A stretch of DNA of 64,000 nucleotides, from NCBI GenBank assembly GCA_025454925.1, contig JALONM010000004.1, positions 1 to 64,000 of the forward strand, written 5' to 3'. Each line of letters opens with the position of its first letter. Within the stretch, counting starts at the first letter, position 1. The notes under the pieces were generated by a model. It did not search any database. It saw nothing but the letters and a program-made list of their open reading frames with translations, and was not told the DNA's origin. Source of the stretch: Cytophagaceae bacterium. GTDB lineage: Bacteria; Bacteroidota; Bacteroidia; Cytophagales; Cytophagaceae. Made by a program: the position numbers and the translations under genes. Below, in pieces: positions 19,066 through 27,155 of this stretch.

Positions 19066-22000
19066 AAAGCAAGCGGTAGTTGAATGGTAAACACAACGTT
19101 ATCGTTGATATTTTCAACGTAAATACGACCCTGATGTTGTTCGACGATTTCTTTAGATATCGCCAAGCCTAAACCATAACCCTTCTGAGGCTCCTTGGAA
19201 TAAAAAGGATCGAATAAATGCTGAAGCACTGCATCCGGAATATTAGATCCGGAATTGGCTATTTTTAATTTAAACTCATGATCCTCTTTAATTAACTGCA
19301 CGTTTACGGTACCTTCCCTGGGTGTGAACTTAAAAGCGTTCCCAAGTAAATTATCCAATAATTTCGAAATCAGAATTTCATCCAGCCATGCCTTACAAGG
19401 CACCATCGTGGGAACCACCTGAATGGACTTTAGACTTGCTTCATTCCTAAAATTCTCCAGACTTTGCTCTACTAGTTTTTCAACCTGTACCTCTGATTTA
19501 TCCAGACTGCGTTCCCCCGATTCCAGTCGACGAAAGGTTAGTAACTCATCTACTAGGGAAAGTAATCTCCGGGCATTCCGATCCATGGTATCTACCATTT
19601 TCAGGGCTTCAACGTTGGAAGAAATTTTAGCACGCAACAATTCCAATGGCGCTAATATGAGTGTTAAAGGGGTTCTTATATCGTGTGAAAGATTTGTAAA
19701 AAATTCTATTTTAGACTGATATAATTCTAACTCCTTCTGGTATTGATATTGTTGAATCAATAATTTATTTCGCATTCTTATTCTAAAAATCACAATGCGA
19801 TAGGTCAGATACAATAAAACCATGGAAATAAGCAGATACATGAGATAAGCCAGATGAGTCCTATACCAGGGAGGAATTACTTCAATTTGCAGCGTGGCAG
19901 GTTCCTTCGAAAATTCACCTACATTGTTTTTAGCTTTTACTTGTAGCTCATAGCTACCAGGTGCCAGATTGGAAAATGTAATCGAATTGCGTGATCCAAG
20001 TTCCTGCCATGGCGAAGACTGTCCATCCAACGTATATACATACTGAAGGCCTTGCACGTCGCTTAAGTCTGGGGCTACAAAAGATACCGTGAATGGACTT
20101 TCGGTATAATCTAAGGAAATGAAGGAGGTTCTTCCCTCCCTTTCATTTTTAAAAATGGTAACAGAATCATCCCTCTTGTTTTTCCAAGGCAACTCTGTGA
20201 AACTGATGTCCGGAATTGAAGGAGAACAGAGCAAGTGTTTCGGATGAAATACGACCCACCCATTTAAGGTTCCAAAGCCTATTTGTCCATTGGGCAGGCT
20301 GATGGCTGCCTGATGATAAAATGTAATGCCCGAAGGGCAATATGAATCAAAGCGAAAACATTCATTGGTATTCAGGTTCAGGCAGGCAATACCATGCTGT
20401 GTGCTAATCCAATAGCGACCTAATTCATCCTGAGTAATTCCTCTTATCTGCTTCAGAGAATACCCTCCCTTTGTTCGCCATGGGATAAAACATAATTGTT
20501 CTTCACTCCATTTATCCAATCCTTCTTCCGTAATCGCCCAAATATTTTTCTGTGCATCTTCTAATACACTTACAACAAAATTTGAACTTATCTTATCCTG
20601 TTTCGGCGATTGCGCTGTAAAGTGCCTTAACCGAGATCCATCAAAAGCATACAAGCCTTTCGAACTCGATATCCAGAAGCGTCCGTGTGAATCTTTGGTA
20701 ATCGAATTCCCCCAACGTGGAATGGAAAAATCAAAAGGAGTACGAGTGCTTCGATCCGTAAATTTACCTGAATAGGTATTGTATTGAAATACACCTTCAC
20801 CATTGGAAGCAATCCAAAGTAAAGAATCCTCCAGGTAAATCCCTTTGATATCGCTGCATGAAAACCGGGGATCTCCTGATTTTCCATCGAAATGTTTTTT
20901 CACTTTCCATGTGCGCGTATCTAAGCATACTATTCCATTTGACCAACAAGAAATCCAGCATTCCTCCTGGGTTCCGAGCTTCATGTCGAGCACTTTCGCA
21001 AATTTAAATTTCTTACCAAGGTCAAGTGCCTTAAATTCCAGGCGCACCGGATCGTATAAAAAAAGTCCATTTCCGTCTGAACCTACTAATACCTTTTTAT
21101 CAGGTAAGGTTAAAAAACAAGAAATTTTATTTCCTTCATCAGAAGTCCCAATATGTTGCAGTTTTTCTTTTTGGAGATTGCGCTGAAACAGCCCATTACC
21201 GTGAGTACCTACCCATTCATTTCCCAAACGATCCACCCAATAACAACTCAGGGAAAGAGCTCCATTGCTGGAAAATGTTTCTTTCCAAGCAGGCAGATGC
21301 TTAACGTTTTTATCCCCTGGTTGCCACCTGGCATGTGTACCTTGGGGACTCATTACACTCCAGGAACCATCTTTATTAGGCTGCAACACGCTCACCCGGT
21401 TATTGGCAAGACTGCCTGGTTCATTCTCTTGATGTTGCAACCTTTGTACGGAAACTGGAAATTTGGTATGGACCAAAAAGATTCCTCCATCCCATGTTCC
21501 CAGTAATAGTCTTCCTGGTTTTTCCAGACGAATGTGTTTGATGTTAAAAGCAGCCAACTGATTATTAATAAGTGGTTCCACGCTCAGCATTTTTTTACTG
21601 GAAGCGTGCATTGCTTTTAGTCCAGCCTGAGAAGTGCCCAACCAAAGAATCATCTCCTCATCGATGGTTATTGCACCTATTTCAAGGGAGGGTGATTTAA
21701 ATTCTTTTTTATACAATAACCGAAATGAATTGACATCCCATTGATACACAAAACGATCCCCTGCTGCCCAGACGGTCCCATCGGGGCTTTGACAAATAGA
21801 AACTATCGCATGTGCGTTGGGTATTTTTAAAGGCAGAAATTGATTATTCCAACGGGAAAATACGGCAAGGCCTTCATCGGTTCCCACCCATATAGTACCG
21901 CGGTTATCCTCTACAATCGTATACACCCAGGATCCAGGCAGACCGGAGCTATCACTCGATCCTTTTCTGAAATGTGTAAAATTTTTTCCATCATAGCGTG

Positions 22001-22187
22001 AAATCCCGCTCCAGGTGCCTACCCAAAGAAAACCTCTGGAATCTTCCGTAATACACTCCACAAAATCATCTATCAATCCCTGCCCAACGCCCATCCTTTG
22101 CCATAACTGGGCTTCCTGTGCTTTTAGTTCCAGCCCATAACTCAGCATAAAAAAAAGCAAACACAGGTGTGACTTAAAAATATTCAT
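19062..22187 (-). CDS. Propeller-type sensor histidine kinase (HTCS-like, without receiver/AraC)
   Basis: 1,041 residues from the ATG at 22187, which begins a good signal peptide (MNIFKSHLCLLFFMLSYGLELKAQ). An upstream ATG would add eight residues and is less likely. The periplasmic part (about 25-690) consists of two-component-regulator propeller repeats (GVGQGLIDDFVECITEDSRG, IWVGTDEGLAVF and similar), followed by a Y_Y_Y domain (about 700-765) and one membrane helix (about 775-797). The cytoplasmic part has a HisKA domain with phospho-acceptor H835 (TNLSHDIRTPL) and an ATPase domain with the N box (NLLGNAFKF) and G box (GYGLGLAIS). In hybrid HTCS proteins the receiver and AraC domains follow in the same chain; here they are encoded by the overlapping next gene. 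Ligands of this class are usually oligosaccharides bound at the propellers. Confidence 0.92.
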   Translation of the reverse strand: MNIFKSHLCLLFFMLSYGLELKAQEAQLWQRMGVGQGLIDDFVECITEDSRGFLWVGTWSGISRYDGKNFTHFRKGSSDSSGLPGSWVYTIVEDNRGTIWVGTDEGLAVFSRWNNQFLPLKIPNAHAIVSICQSPDGTVWAAGDRFVYQWDVNSFRLLYKKEFKSPSLEIGAITIDEEMILWLGTSQAGLKAMHASSKKMLSVEPLINNQLAAFNIKHIRLEKPGRLLLGTWDGGIFLVHTKFPVSVQRLQHQENEPGSLANNRVSVLQPNKDGSWSVMSPQGTHARWQPGDKNVKHLPAWKETFSSNGALSLSCYWVDRLGNEWVGTHGNGLFQRNLQKEKLQHIGTSDEGNKISCFLTLPDKKVLVGSDGNGLFLYDPVRLEFKALDLGKKFKFAKVLDMKLGTQEECWISCWSNGIVCLDTRTWKVKKHFDGKSGDPRFSCSDIKGIYLEDSLLWIASNGEGVFQYNTYSGKFTDRSTRTPFDFSIPRWGNSITKDSHGRFWISSSKGLYAFDGSRLRHFTAQSPKQDKISSNFVVSVLEDAQKNIWAITEEGLDKWSEEQLCFIPWRTKGGYSLKQIRGITQDELGRYWISTQHGIACLNLNTNECFRFDSYCPSGITFYHQAAISLPNGQIGFGTLNGWVVFHPKHLLCSPSIPDISFTELPWKNKRDDSVTIFKNEREGRTSFISLDYTESPFTVSFVAPDLSDVQGLQYVYTLDGQSSPWQELGSRNSITFSNLAPGSYELQVKAKNNVGEFSKEPATLQIEVIPPWYRTHLAYLMYLLISMVLLYLTYRIVIFRIRMRNKLLIQQYQYQKELELYQSKIEFFTNLSHDIRTPLTLILAPLELLRAKISSNVEALKMVDTMDRNARRLLSLVDELLTFRRLESGERSLDKSEVQVEKLVEQSLENFRNEASLKSIQVVPTMVPCKAWLDEILISKLLDNLLGNAFKFTPREGTVNVQLIKEDHEFKLKIANSGSNIPDAVLQHLFDPFYSKEPQKGYGLGLAISKEIVEQHQGRIYVENINDNVVFTIQLPLAL

Positions 22188-22856
22188 GGGTATCACGAGG
22201 ATCGTTGTCAATAGAATTTAAGCAATACATCATTACACTAATTCCCTTAGTCAATATAATGAGAAACTGAATAAGTCACATAGAATACTTTAAAAAGAGA
22301 GTGTCAATTCAATCATGCTATTATCAATTTCTGCTTCTACTTTTCCTAAAAGTGAAAACAACCCTAAAAAAAAATTTTTTGAATGCCTAAAAGAATTCAA
22401 GATTTTCGTTTTAAAACTTATGATTTTACAAATCTTGAGACATCAAAAATCATCTACTTCTTTAATATTTACTGTGAGAGTTTTCACTAGTAAGAAATCC
22501 GGATGAATGCTTCACTATTTAACAAGTATCAAATTTAATTTAGTACATTTTATTAGAGCATCTCTGTCAATAATCATATTGCTATAGCTCATACAATCAA
22601 TTTCTCTACCATTTCATGGCATGCAGGTTAGGCTGCGCGAAATACAATCAATATTTCAGATTAAAGCGTATTATCAACTTTTACACGACTCATTTAAATC
22701 ATCCATTAATCCAACGGGTAAGTATAAACACTTCATTTCCCTTTTTATTTTCGCATTCAGAGTCATTTGGCCAACCTTCGCTCCAAGCAAACGTTCAACG
22801 CTACACCTGCTTCAACAGGAAGCATTATTTTTCACTCATTATAAACCATTATTTGC
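22188..22856. other. 669-bp AT-rich intergenic region
   Basis: Visibly poorer in G and C than its surroundings, with A and T runs (for example near 22367-22380). Short overlapping reading frames exist around 22616-22903 but have no recognisable protein features. No promoter motif of the TAnnTTTG type was found in the right place for either neighbour. It separates the sensor kinase gene from the PLAT-domain gene, and its composition may mark an insertion boundary. Confidence 0.5.
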
Positions 22857-23897
22857 ATGACAACATTACCTATTATTTGCCAAAGTCAATTGACTGTAAC
22901 TAACAACAACAATGCCCCAGAACTCTCAGCAGCCGAAAAAGCAAAATTGAATTACATTGTAAGAGTTAAGGTCGGAAACAAAGCTGATGCCGGTACCGAT
23001 GATAAAATTTATATAATTTTATATGGCATGGAAGGCACTTCCCAAAAAATCAGAATTGACACTCCCAAAGACGATTTTAAGAGAAATTCTATCACTACAT
23101 TTACCTTAAACGCTAGTGAATTCCGCATGGGATACATCGGTTATCCATATGCCATTACGCTTATGCAGGAAGGTAACGACGCTGTATATATTGAAAAAGT
23201 GGAGGTAGAATTAAGACGTGCAGAAACGCGCTTGAGTCTTTCGACATTCACCTTCAATGGAGCACTTGGAAATAAAGGTGATTTCGCGTTGACAGCAGCT
23301 CAGAAAGGTGTAAACTTGTTTGTAGACGGAATGAGCGAAAACAGTACCCCCTTTCAACCTTTCAATGAATTAGATACTATTTGGATTGTAGTAGACAACC
23401 GGAATAACAACCAGCCAATTCCATTAAATCAAACTACCACTGTAAGTGTAACCTCCAATCGCTTTTATGGACGTGTAGATACTGAAACACAAGAAACTCA
23501 TTACGCCTTTTCTATATCCAAAGACGGTGGATGGTTTGGCGCAAACTACAGCTTCTCGCTTGACCAAACATTTACCAAAGAAAAACAAATTACTAGTACC
23601 AGAAGCCTGGAAACTCAAATAACATTCGACTTACCGATTGCGTTTGAAGTACCTGCGAATACATTATACTTTGTTAGCTATCGACTATTATCGAATGCTT
23701 CATACAGTCAGTATAACTTTAAAAACCAGAATTTCGATCTCAATATCCTGGAAACTGCACCTACGTATCGCAGTATGGCCTTAGCACCAACGACTATCGG
23801 AAAATACGACAACCTTACCGATCCTTTATTGTTGAATATATATCAGGTTTTCTTTAAGAAAGCATTTGCCCAAATTCCACAGCCGGTAAATTCTTAG
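22857..23897 (+). CDS. PLAT/LH2-like domain protein of unknown function, possibly pore-former-like
   Basis: 346 residues. Residues about 30-122 fit the PLAT/LH2 beta-sandwich: YIVRVKVGNKADAGTDDKIY, IILYGMEGTSQKI, then a hydrophobic strand pattern ending AVYIEKVEVEL. The remainder (about 125-340) is predicted all-beta, with long Ser/Thr-rich amphipathic stretches (GANYSFSLDQTFTKEKQITS) followed by DLPIAFEVPANTLYFVSYRL, which recalls the strand-and-Pro-rich layout of aerolysin/ETX-MTX2-like proteins. That second similarity is weak and by eye. No full signal peptide is present: the N-terminus MTTLPIICQSQ looks like only the tail of one, so the start may be mis-set or the 5' end damaged. No operon partner. 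A good terminator follows. Confidence 0.7.
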   Translation: MTTLPIICQSQLTVTNNNNAPELSAAEKAKLNYIVRVKVGNKADAGTDDKIYIILYGMEGTSQKIRIDTPKDDFKRNSITTFTLNASEFRMGYIGYPYAITLMQEGNDAVYIEKVEVELRRAETRLSLSTFTFNGALGNKGDFALTAAQKGVNLFVDGMSENSTPFQPFNELDTIWIVVDNRNNNQPIPLNQTTTVSVTSNRFYGRVDTETQETHYAFSISKDGGWFGANYSFSLDQTFTKEKQITSTRSLETQITFDLPIAFEVPANTLYFVSYRLLSNASYSQYNFKNQNFDLNILETAPTYRSMALAPTTIGKYDNLTDPLLLNIYQVFFKKAFAQIPQPVNS

Positions 23898-23919
23898 GTT
23901 TTATCTCCCTTTCATTCTC

Positions 23920-23963
23920 ATCAAAGCCCTTCCGATACGATAATCGTGAAGGGCTTTGATTTT
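23920..23963 (+). terminator. Terminator after the PLAT-domain gene
   Basis: ATCAAAGCCCTTC (23920-23932) pairs perfectly with GAAGGGCTTTGAT (23948-23960), with four further inner pairs, and is followed by TTTT. It lies 23 bases after the stop codon. Confidence 0.85.
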
Positions 23964-24104
23964 AATTTTCTATTGATAGCCTTCGAATAAACGAAAAGGA
24001 AAATCCAATTTAGTCTCCATGCTGTCGATCATTAGAATTGGGTAATTATAAAAGATATACTTTAGAAGTATGCAATGAGTGAACTACGGAAGATGCAACA
24101 GAGG

Positions 24105-25013
24105 TTACTCCTGCGTTTTATTAATTTGAACACCCAACTGCTTATTTAGGATTTCAGTAAAGCGATTCGCCGCATTCTCATTTAAGTGAGTTATATCTGT
24201 GAAATCGTTCAAGCCAAACCCTTCAATACGGCTAAAGTTGAAATAAAACACACTTCTATTGTCTACATACCCTTCGATAAAATTGTCAAACTCTTCTATT
24301 TGACCTATGGTATACGATTTTAATTCATTGCTACGGGTAGGAAGATTCGTTATAAAAACTTTTATTCCCTTTTTTTTACATAAGCTTAGGATTCCCTTGA
24401 AATAGTTCACCTGGAAATCTAGTCTGGATATATCTCTAGTAATGGTATCGTTTTCCATTGCGATCCCTGGCTTTATGTATTGTCCATTTTCACGAAGGAA
24501 TGGTTTATCCTTTTGTGGGATTAAGGAAAGGATCTTCTTTGGATTTATATTACTTAGATAATACTCTATTTTTTCTATATACACATTTTTTTCTTCAAAA
24601 TCATTCATGTAATCATTACTTAAAAAATCAGCGTATACATAATTTCTGGTATCCGACTTAAAAGAGAACTGAAAATAATCCGTCCCAAGAATCAAATACC
24701 GAAAATCTTTTTTACAATCGATCAGGTATTTTAGCTTGTAATACATTTGATTATAAGAATCATTATCGTGGGAAAAATTATAAGCCTGGTAATTTAGTTT
24801 GGATGGATTAATCCCTCGATAGGTTCTACTATTCCCCAAAATTAATAGTTCGTATTCTTGCTTGGTTGCGTTATTAAATGAGCTGGCTATTTGTTGCTTG
24901 GTGCTTGGTCCATTAGCTAATGAAAGAAAAAATGGCATAAACAACATAGCCACTATAGAATAAATAAGCGCTGGAACACTGAATAAACCTATTGTCAGAA
25001 TAAATTTTTTCAT
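24105..25013 (-). CDS. SGNH-hydrolase-like membrane-anchored protein, partner of the MBOAT acyltransferase
   Basis: 302 residues with one N-terminal membrane segment (about 5-32). LILGNSRTYRGINPSKL matches block I of SGNH/DUF1574-like proteins (nucleophile Ser in GNSR), LILGTDYFQF the middle block, and DFTDITHLNENAANRF the Asp-x-x-His block near the C-terminus. Comparable proteins (AlgX/AlgJ, DltD, PatB types) transfer or remove acetyl groups from extracytoplasmic glycans together with an MBOAT protein. The gene starts nine bases after the MBOAT gene stop, so they are surely cotranscribed. The acceptor is unknown: no glycan-synthesis gene is adjacent. Confidence 0.85.
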   Translation of the reverse strand: MKKFILTIGLFSVPALIYSIVAMLFMPFFLSLANGPSTKQQIASSFNNATKQEYELLILGNSRTYRGINPSKLNYQAYNFSHDNDSYNQMYYKLKYLIDCKKDFRYLILGTDYFQFSFKSDTRNYVYADFLSNDYMNDFEEKNVYIEKIEYYLSNINPKKILSLIPQKDKPFLRENGQYIKPGIAMENDTITRDISRLDFQVNYFKGILSLCKKKGIKVFITNLPTRSNELKSYTIGQIEEFDNFIEGYVDNRSVFYFNFSRIEGFGLNDFTDITHLNENAANRFTEILNKQLGVQINKTQE

Positions 25014-25022
25014 GCTACTAAT

Positions 25023-26468
25023 TCAAAACTGAAAGTAAATAAACTGTTGTTCTTTACCACCGAACATACATATGGCCAATATAATGGCATAATACATGGC
25101 AAACCTCCATGGGCGTTTCCACTTTAATCCAAACGAAGAGAGCGCATATTGTCCTTCTCTTCCCAACCATTCGACGGAAATAAATACTGCGAGTAACAGG
25201 ATGACTATTTTATATTTCCAATAGATGTCAAGCATCAAAAATGTTTCCGGATCCTGAAACATATGCTGAATATATTGAAAAGCATGACTTATGTTTTCAG
25301 ACCTAAAAAATATCCAGGCAAATACTGTCAATCCAAACGTTATAACCATTTGAAAAAACTCCTTAACAGTAGGGAATAATTTTCCCTGAGCCACTGTCTC
25401 CAGATTATTCCGATTGGTTTGCATAATAATTGATGGCATAATAAAGATGGCATTTAGCAATCCCCAAAAAATGAAGGTCCAATTGGCACCATGCCAAAAT
25501 CCACTGACAAGAAAAATTATAAAGGTATTACGAATGCGCATCCAACTTCCTCCCTTATTACCGCCTAATGGAATATACAGGTAATCTTTAAACCAAGTGG
25601 AAAGTGAAATATGCCAACGTCTCCAAAATTCAGCAATGTCTCTGGAAAAATAAGGGAAAGAAAAATTTCGCAATAATTCCATTCCAAAAAGCCTTGCCGT
25701 ACCTAAAGCAATGTCTGAATAACCAGAAAAATCTCCGTAAATCTGAAAGGTAAAAAACAGAGCACCTAACACTAATATACTGCCAGACAAATGTTCGGAG
25801 TTATTAAAAATTTGATTGGCATATTCTGCGCAATTATCGGCAATTACAATTTTCTTAAAAAGTCCCCATAGAATTTGACGCAAGCCATCTACCGCTTTGG
25901 TATAATCAAATACTCTTTCTCTTTTTATTTGAGGCAATAAATGAGTGGCTCTCTCAATAGGACCTGCCACCAGCAATGGGAAAAAACTAACAAAAACTGC
26001 ATAGTCTACAAAATTCCGTTCAGCGTTAATTCTTCCTTTATAAATATCAATTACATAGGATAATCCATGAAAGGTATAAAATGAAATACCCACAGGAAGA
26101 ATTACGCTTAAGGTCCATGGATCTACACGAACTCCTGCATATGAAACAGCTTGTGCGAACGACTCTATGAAAAAATTATAATATTTAAACACCCCTAGAA
26201 ACCCAAGATTCACCAACACACTTAGCCAAAACCAAAACCGTTTCTCGGAGCTTTGCCTAGCCTCCTGCATTTTCAACCCAGTGAAATAATCTAAAAGAGT
26301 AGAAAACATCAACAAAAAAAGAAAACGCCAATCCCAGCACGAATAGAAAAAATAACTTGTTAGAAGTAACAAAACATTTTGCGTCTTGAGATTTTTATTT
26401 GTCGCAAACCAATACAGAAAAAAAACTATTGGTAGGAAAATTGCAAAATCAATGGAATTAAAAAGCAT
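25023..26468 (-). CDS. MBOAT family O-acyltransferase (AlgI/DltB/PatA-like)
   Basis: 481 residues with about ten membrane helices. Family motifs are present: VSFFPLLVAGPIERA, the loop WRRWHISLSTWFKDYLYIPL followed by GGNKGG, and SGFWHGANWTFIFWG, whose His is the conserved catalytic residue of membrane-bound O-acyltransferases. Length is as expected for AlgI-like members. These proteins move an acetyl (or other acyl) group across the inner membrane and pass it to an SGNH partner, here the next gene. The product is therefore expected to O-acetylate an exported polysaccharide or another envelope glycan. Confidence 0.95.
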   Translation of the reverse strand: MLFNSIDFAIFLPIVFFLYWFATNKNLKTQNVLLLLTSYFFYSCWDWRFLFLLMFSTLLDYFTGLKMQEARQSSEKRFWFWLSVLVNLGFLGVFKYYNFFIESFAQAVSYAGVRVDPWTLSVILPVGISFYTFHGLSYVIDIYKGRINAERNFVDYAVFVSFFPLLVAGPIERATHLLPQIKRERVFDYTKAVDGLRQILWGLFKKIVIADNCAEYANQIFNNSEHLSGSILVLGALFFTFQIYGDFSGYSDIALGTARLFGMELLRNFSFPYFSRDIAEFWRRWHISLSTWFKDYLYIPLGGNKGGSWMRIRNTFIIFLVSGFWHGANWTFIFWGLLNAIFIMPSIIMQTNRNNLETVAQGKLFPTVKEFFQMVITFGLTVFAWIFFRSENISHAFQYIQHMFQDPETFLMLDIYWKYKIVILLLAVFISVEWLGREGQYALSSFGLKWKRPWRFAMYYAIILAICMFGGKEQQFIYFQF

Positions 26469-26893
26469 TATAAAATAGTTAAATCAGATGTACATCTTTG
26501 CTTTGTATTTTGCAAAACCAGCATCCCAGCTTTATTCAAACTGTCTAAGGCAAGCTGATTAAAATTAAATAAAAAAATATAGCATTTAAAACTGCGCTCC
26601 AGAAATTATCTTTCTATCTATCTTCACCTAAAGAAGAACCAAGAAGGCAAATGAATAATTCAATCTCCTCTCCAACCCGACTTTGCCTACATCCTATTGG
26701 ATAATCTTAAATCTCGTCAGAAAAATTTACAAAATCCATTAGGGCTAAAAGCACCTCCTAGGTAAGTATGTGTTTGGTAAAAATAGTCACTACACATCCT
26801 TTAATTGAGGGATGAATAGGCTGAGTCAAGTATTTCAATTCTGTAATGAAAATGCCACCTTGAACTCTTTACCAAGATCCCCGATACACTTTA
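26469..26893. other. Intergenic region with no gene seen
   Basis: About 425 bp between the MBOAT gene start and the terminator of tRNA-Arg. It should hold the leftward promoter of the MBOAT/SGNH pair, but no TAnnTTTG match was found in the right orientation. No ORF with protein-like features was seen. Confidence 0.5.
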
Positions 26894-26932
26894 AACGAAA
26901 AACCCATCAAACGGTTAGATTTGAAGGGTTTT
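26894..26932 (-). terminator. Terminator of tRNA-Arg
   Basis: AAAACCCATCAAA (26899-26911) pairs with TTTGAAGGGTTTT (26920-26932) with one mismatch and an eight-base loop. On the minus strand the stem is followed by a U run. It lies 24 bases beyond the 3' end of the tRNA. Confidence 0.75.
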
Positions 26933-26955
26933 GCAGAATATTGATTTTTAAAATG

Positions 26956-27027
26956 TAGTCTCGACAGGAATCGAACCTGCATCAAAAGTTTAGGAAACTC
27001 CTATTCTATCCATTGAACTACGAGACC
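26956..27027 (-). tRNA. tRNA-Arg (anticodon CCT)
   Basis: 72 nt on the minus strand. The acceptor stem GGTCTCG pairs with CGAGACT (first pair G-U), the discriminator base is A, and CCA is not encoded. The anticodon arm is GGAGT-TTCCTAA-ACTTT, giving anticodon CCT, which reads the Arg codon AGG. The T arm has the invariant GGTTCGATTCC. It is flanked by a near-perfect Bacteroidota promoter and its own terminator, so it is a single-gene transcription unit. Confidence 0.95.
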
Positions 27028-27035
27028 TTGCACGG

Positions 27036-27067
27036 CAAAGTTAGAACAAAGAGGGCTTTTATTCAAA
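27036..27067 (-). promoter_or_regulatory. Promoter of tRNA-Arg (TTTG-N20-TAACTTTG)
   Basis: On the minus strand a -33 box TTTG (complement of 27064-27067) is followed after 20 bases by TAACTTTG (complement of 27036-27043), an exact match to the Bacteroidota consensus TAnnTTTG. It ends nine bases before the first base of the tRNA. Confidence 0.85.
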
Positions 27068-27155
27068 CTTTTTTTACCAATGTCTATCTCATAGGAACAT
27101 GATTTTTACGTATATTCCCATTTTTAACATCGGTTCACCATTCTTAAAAATTGCC

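Noticed and set aside
22616-22903. Short overlapping frames upstream of the PLAT-domain gene
   Set aside because: No protein-like composition, signal peptide or motif; they lie in AT-rich noncoding DNA and one overlaps the real start.
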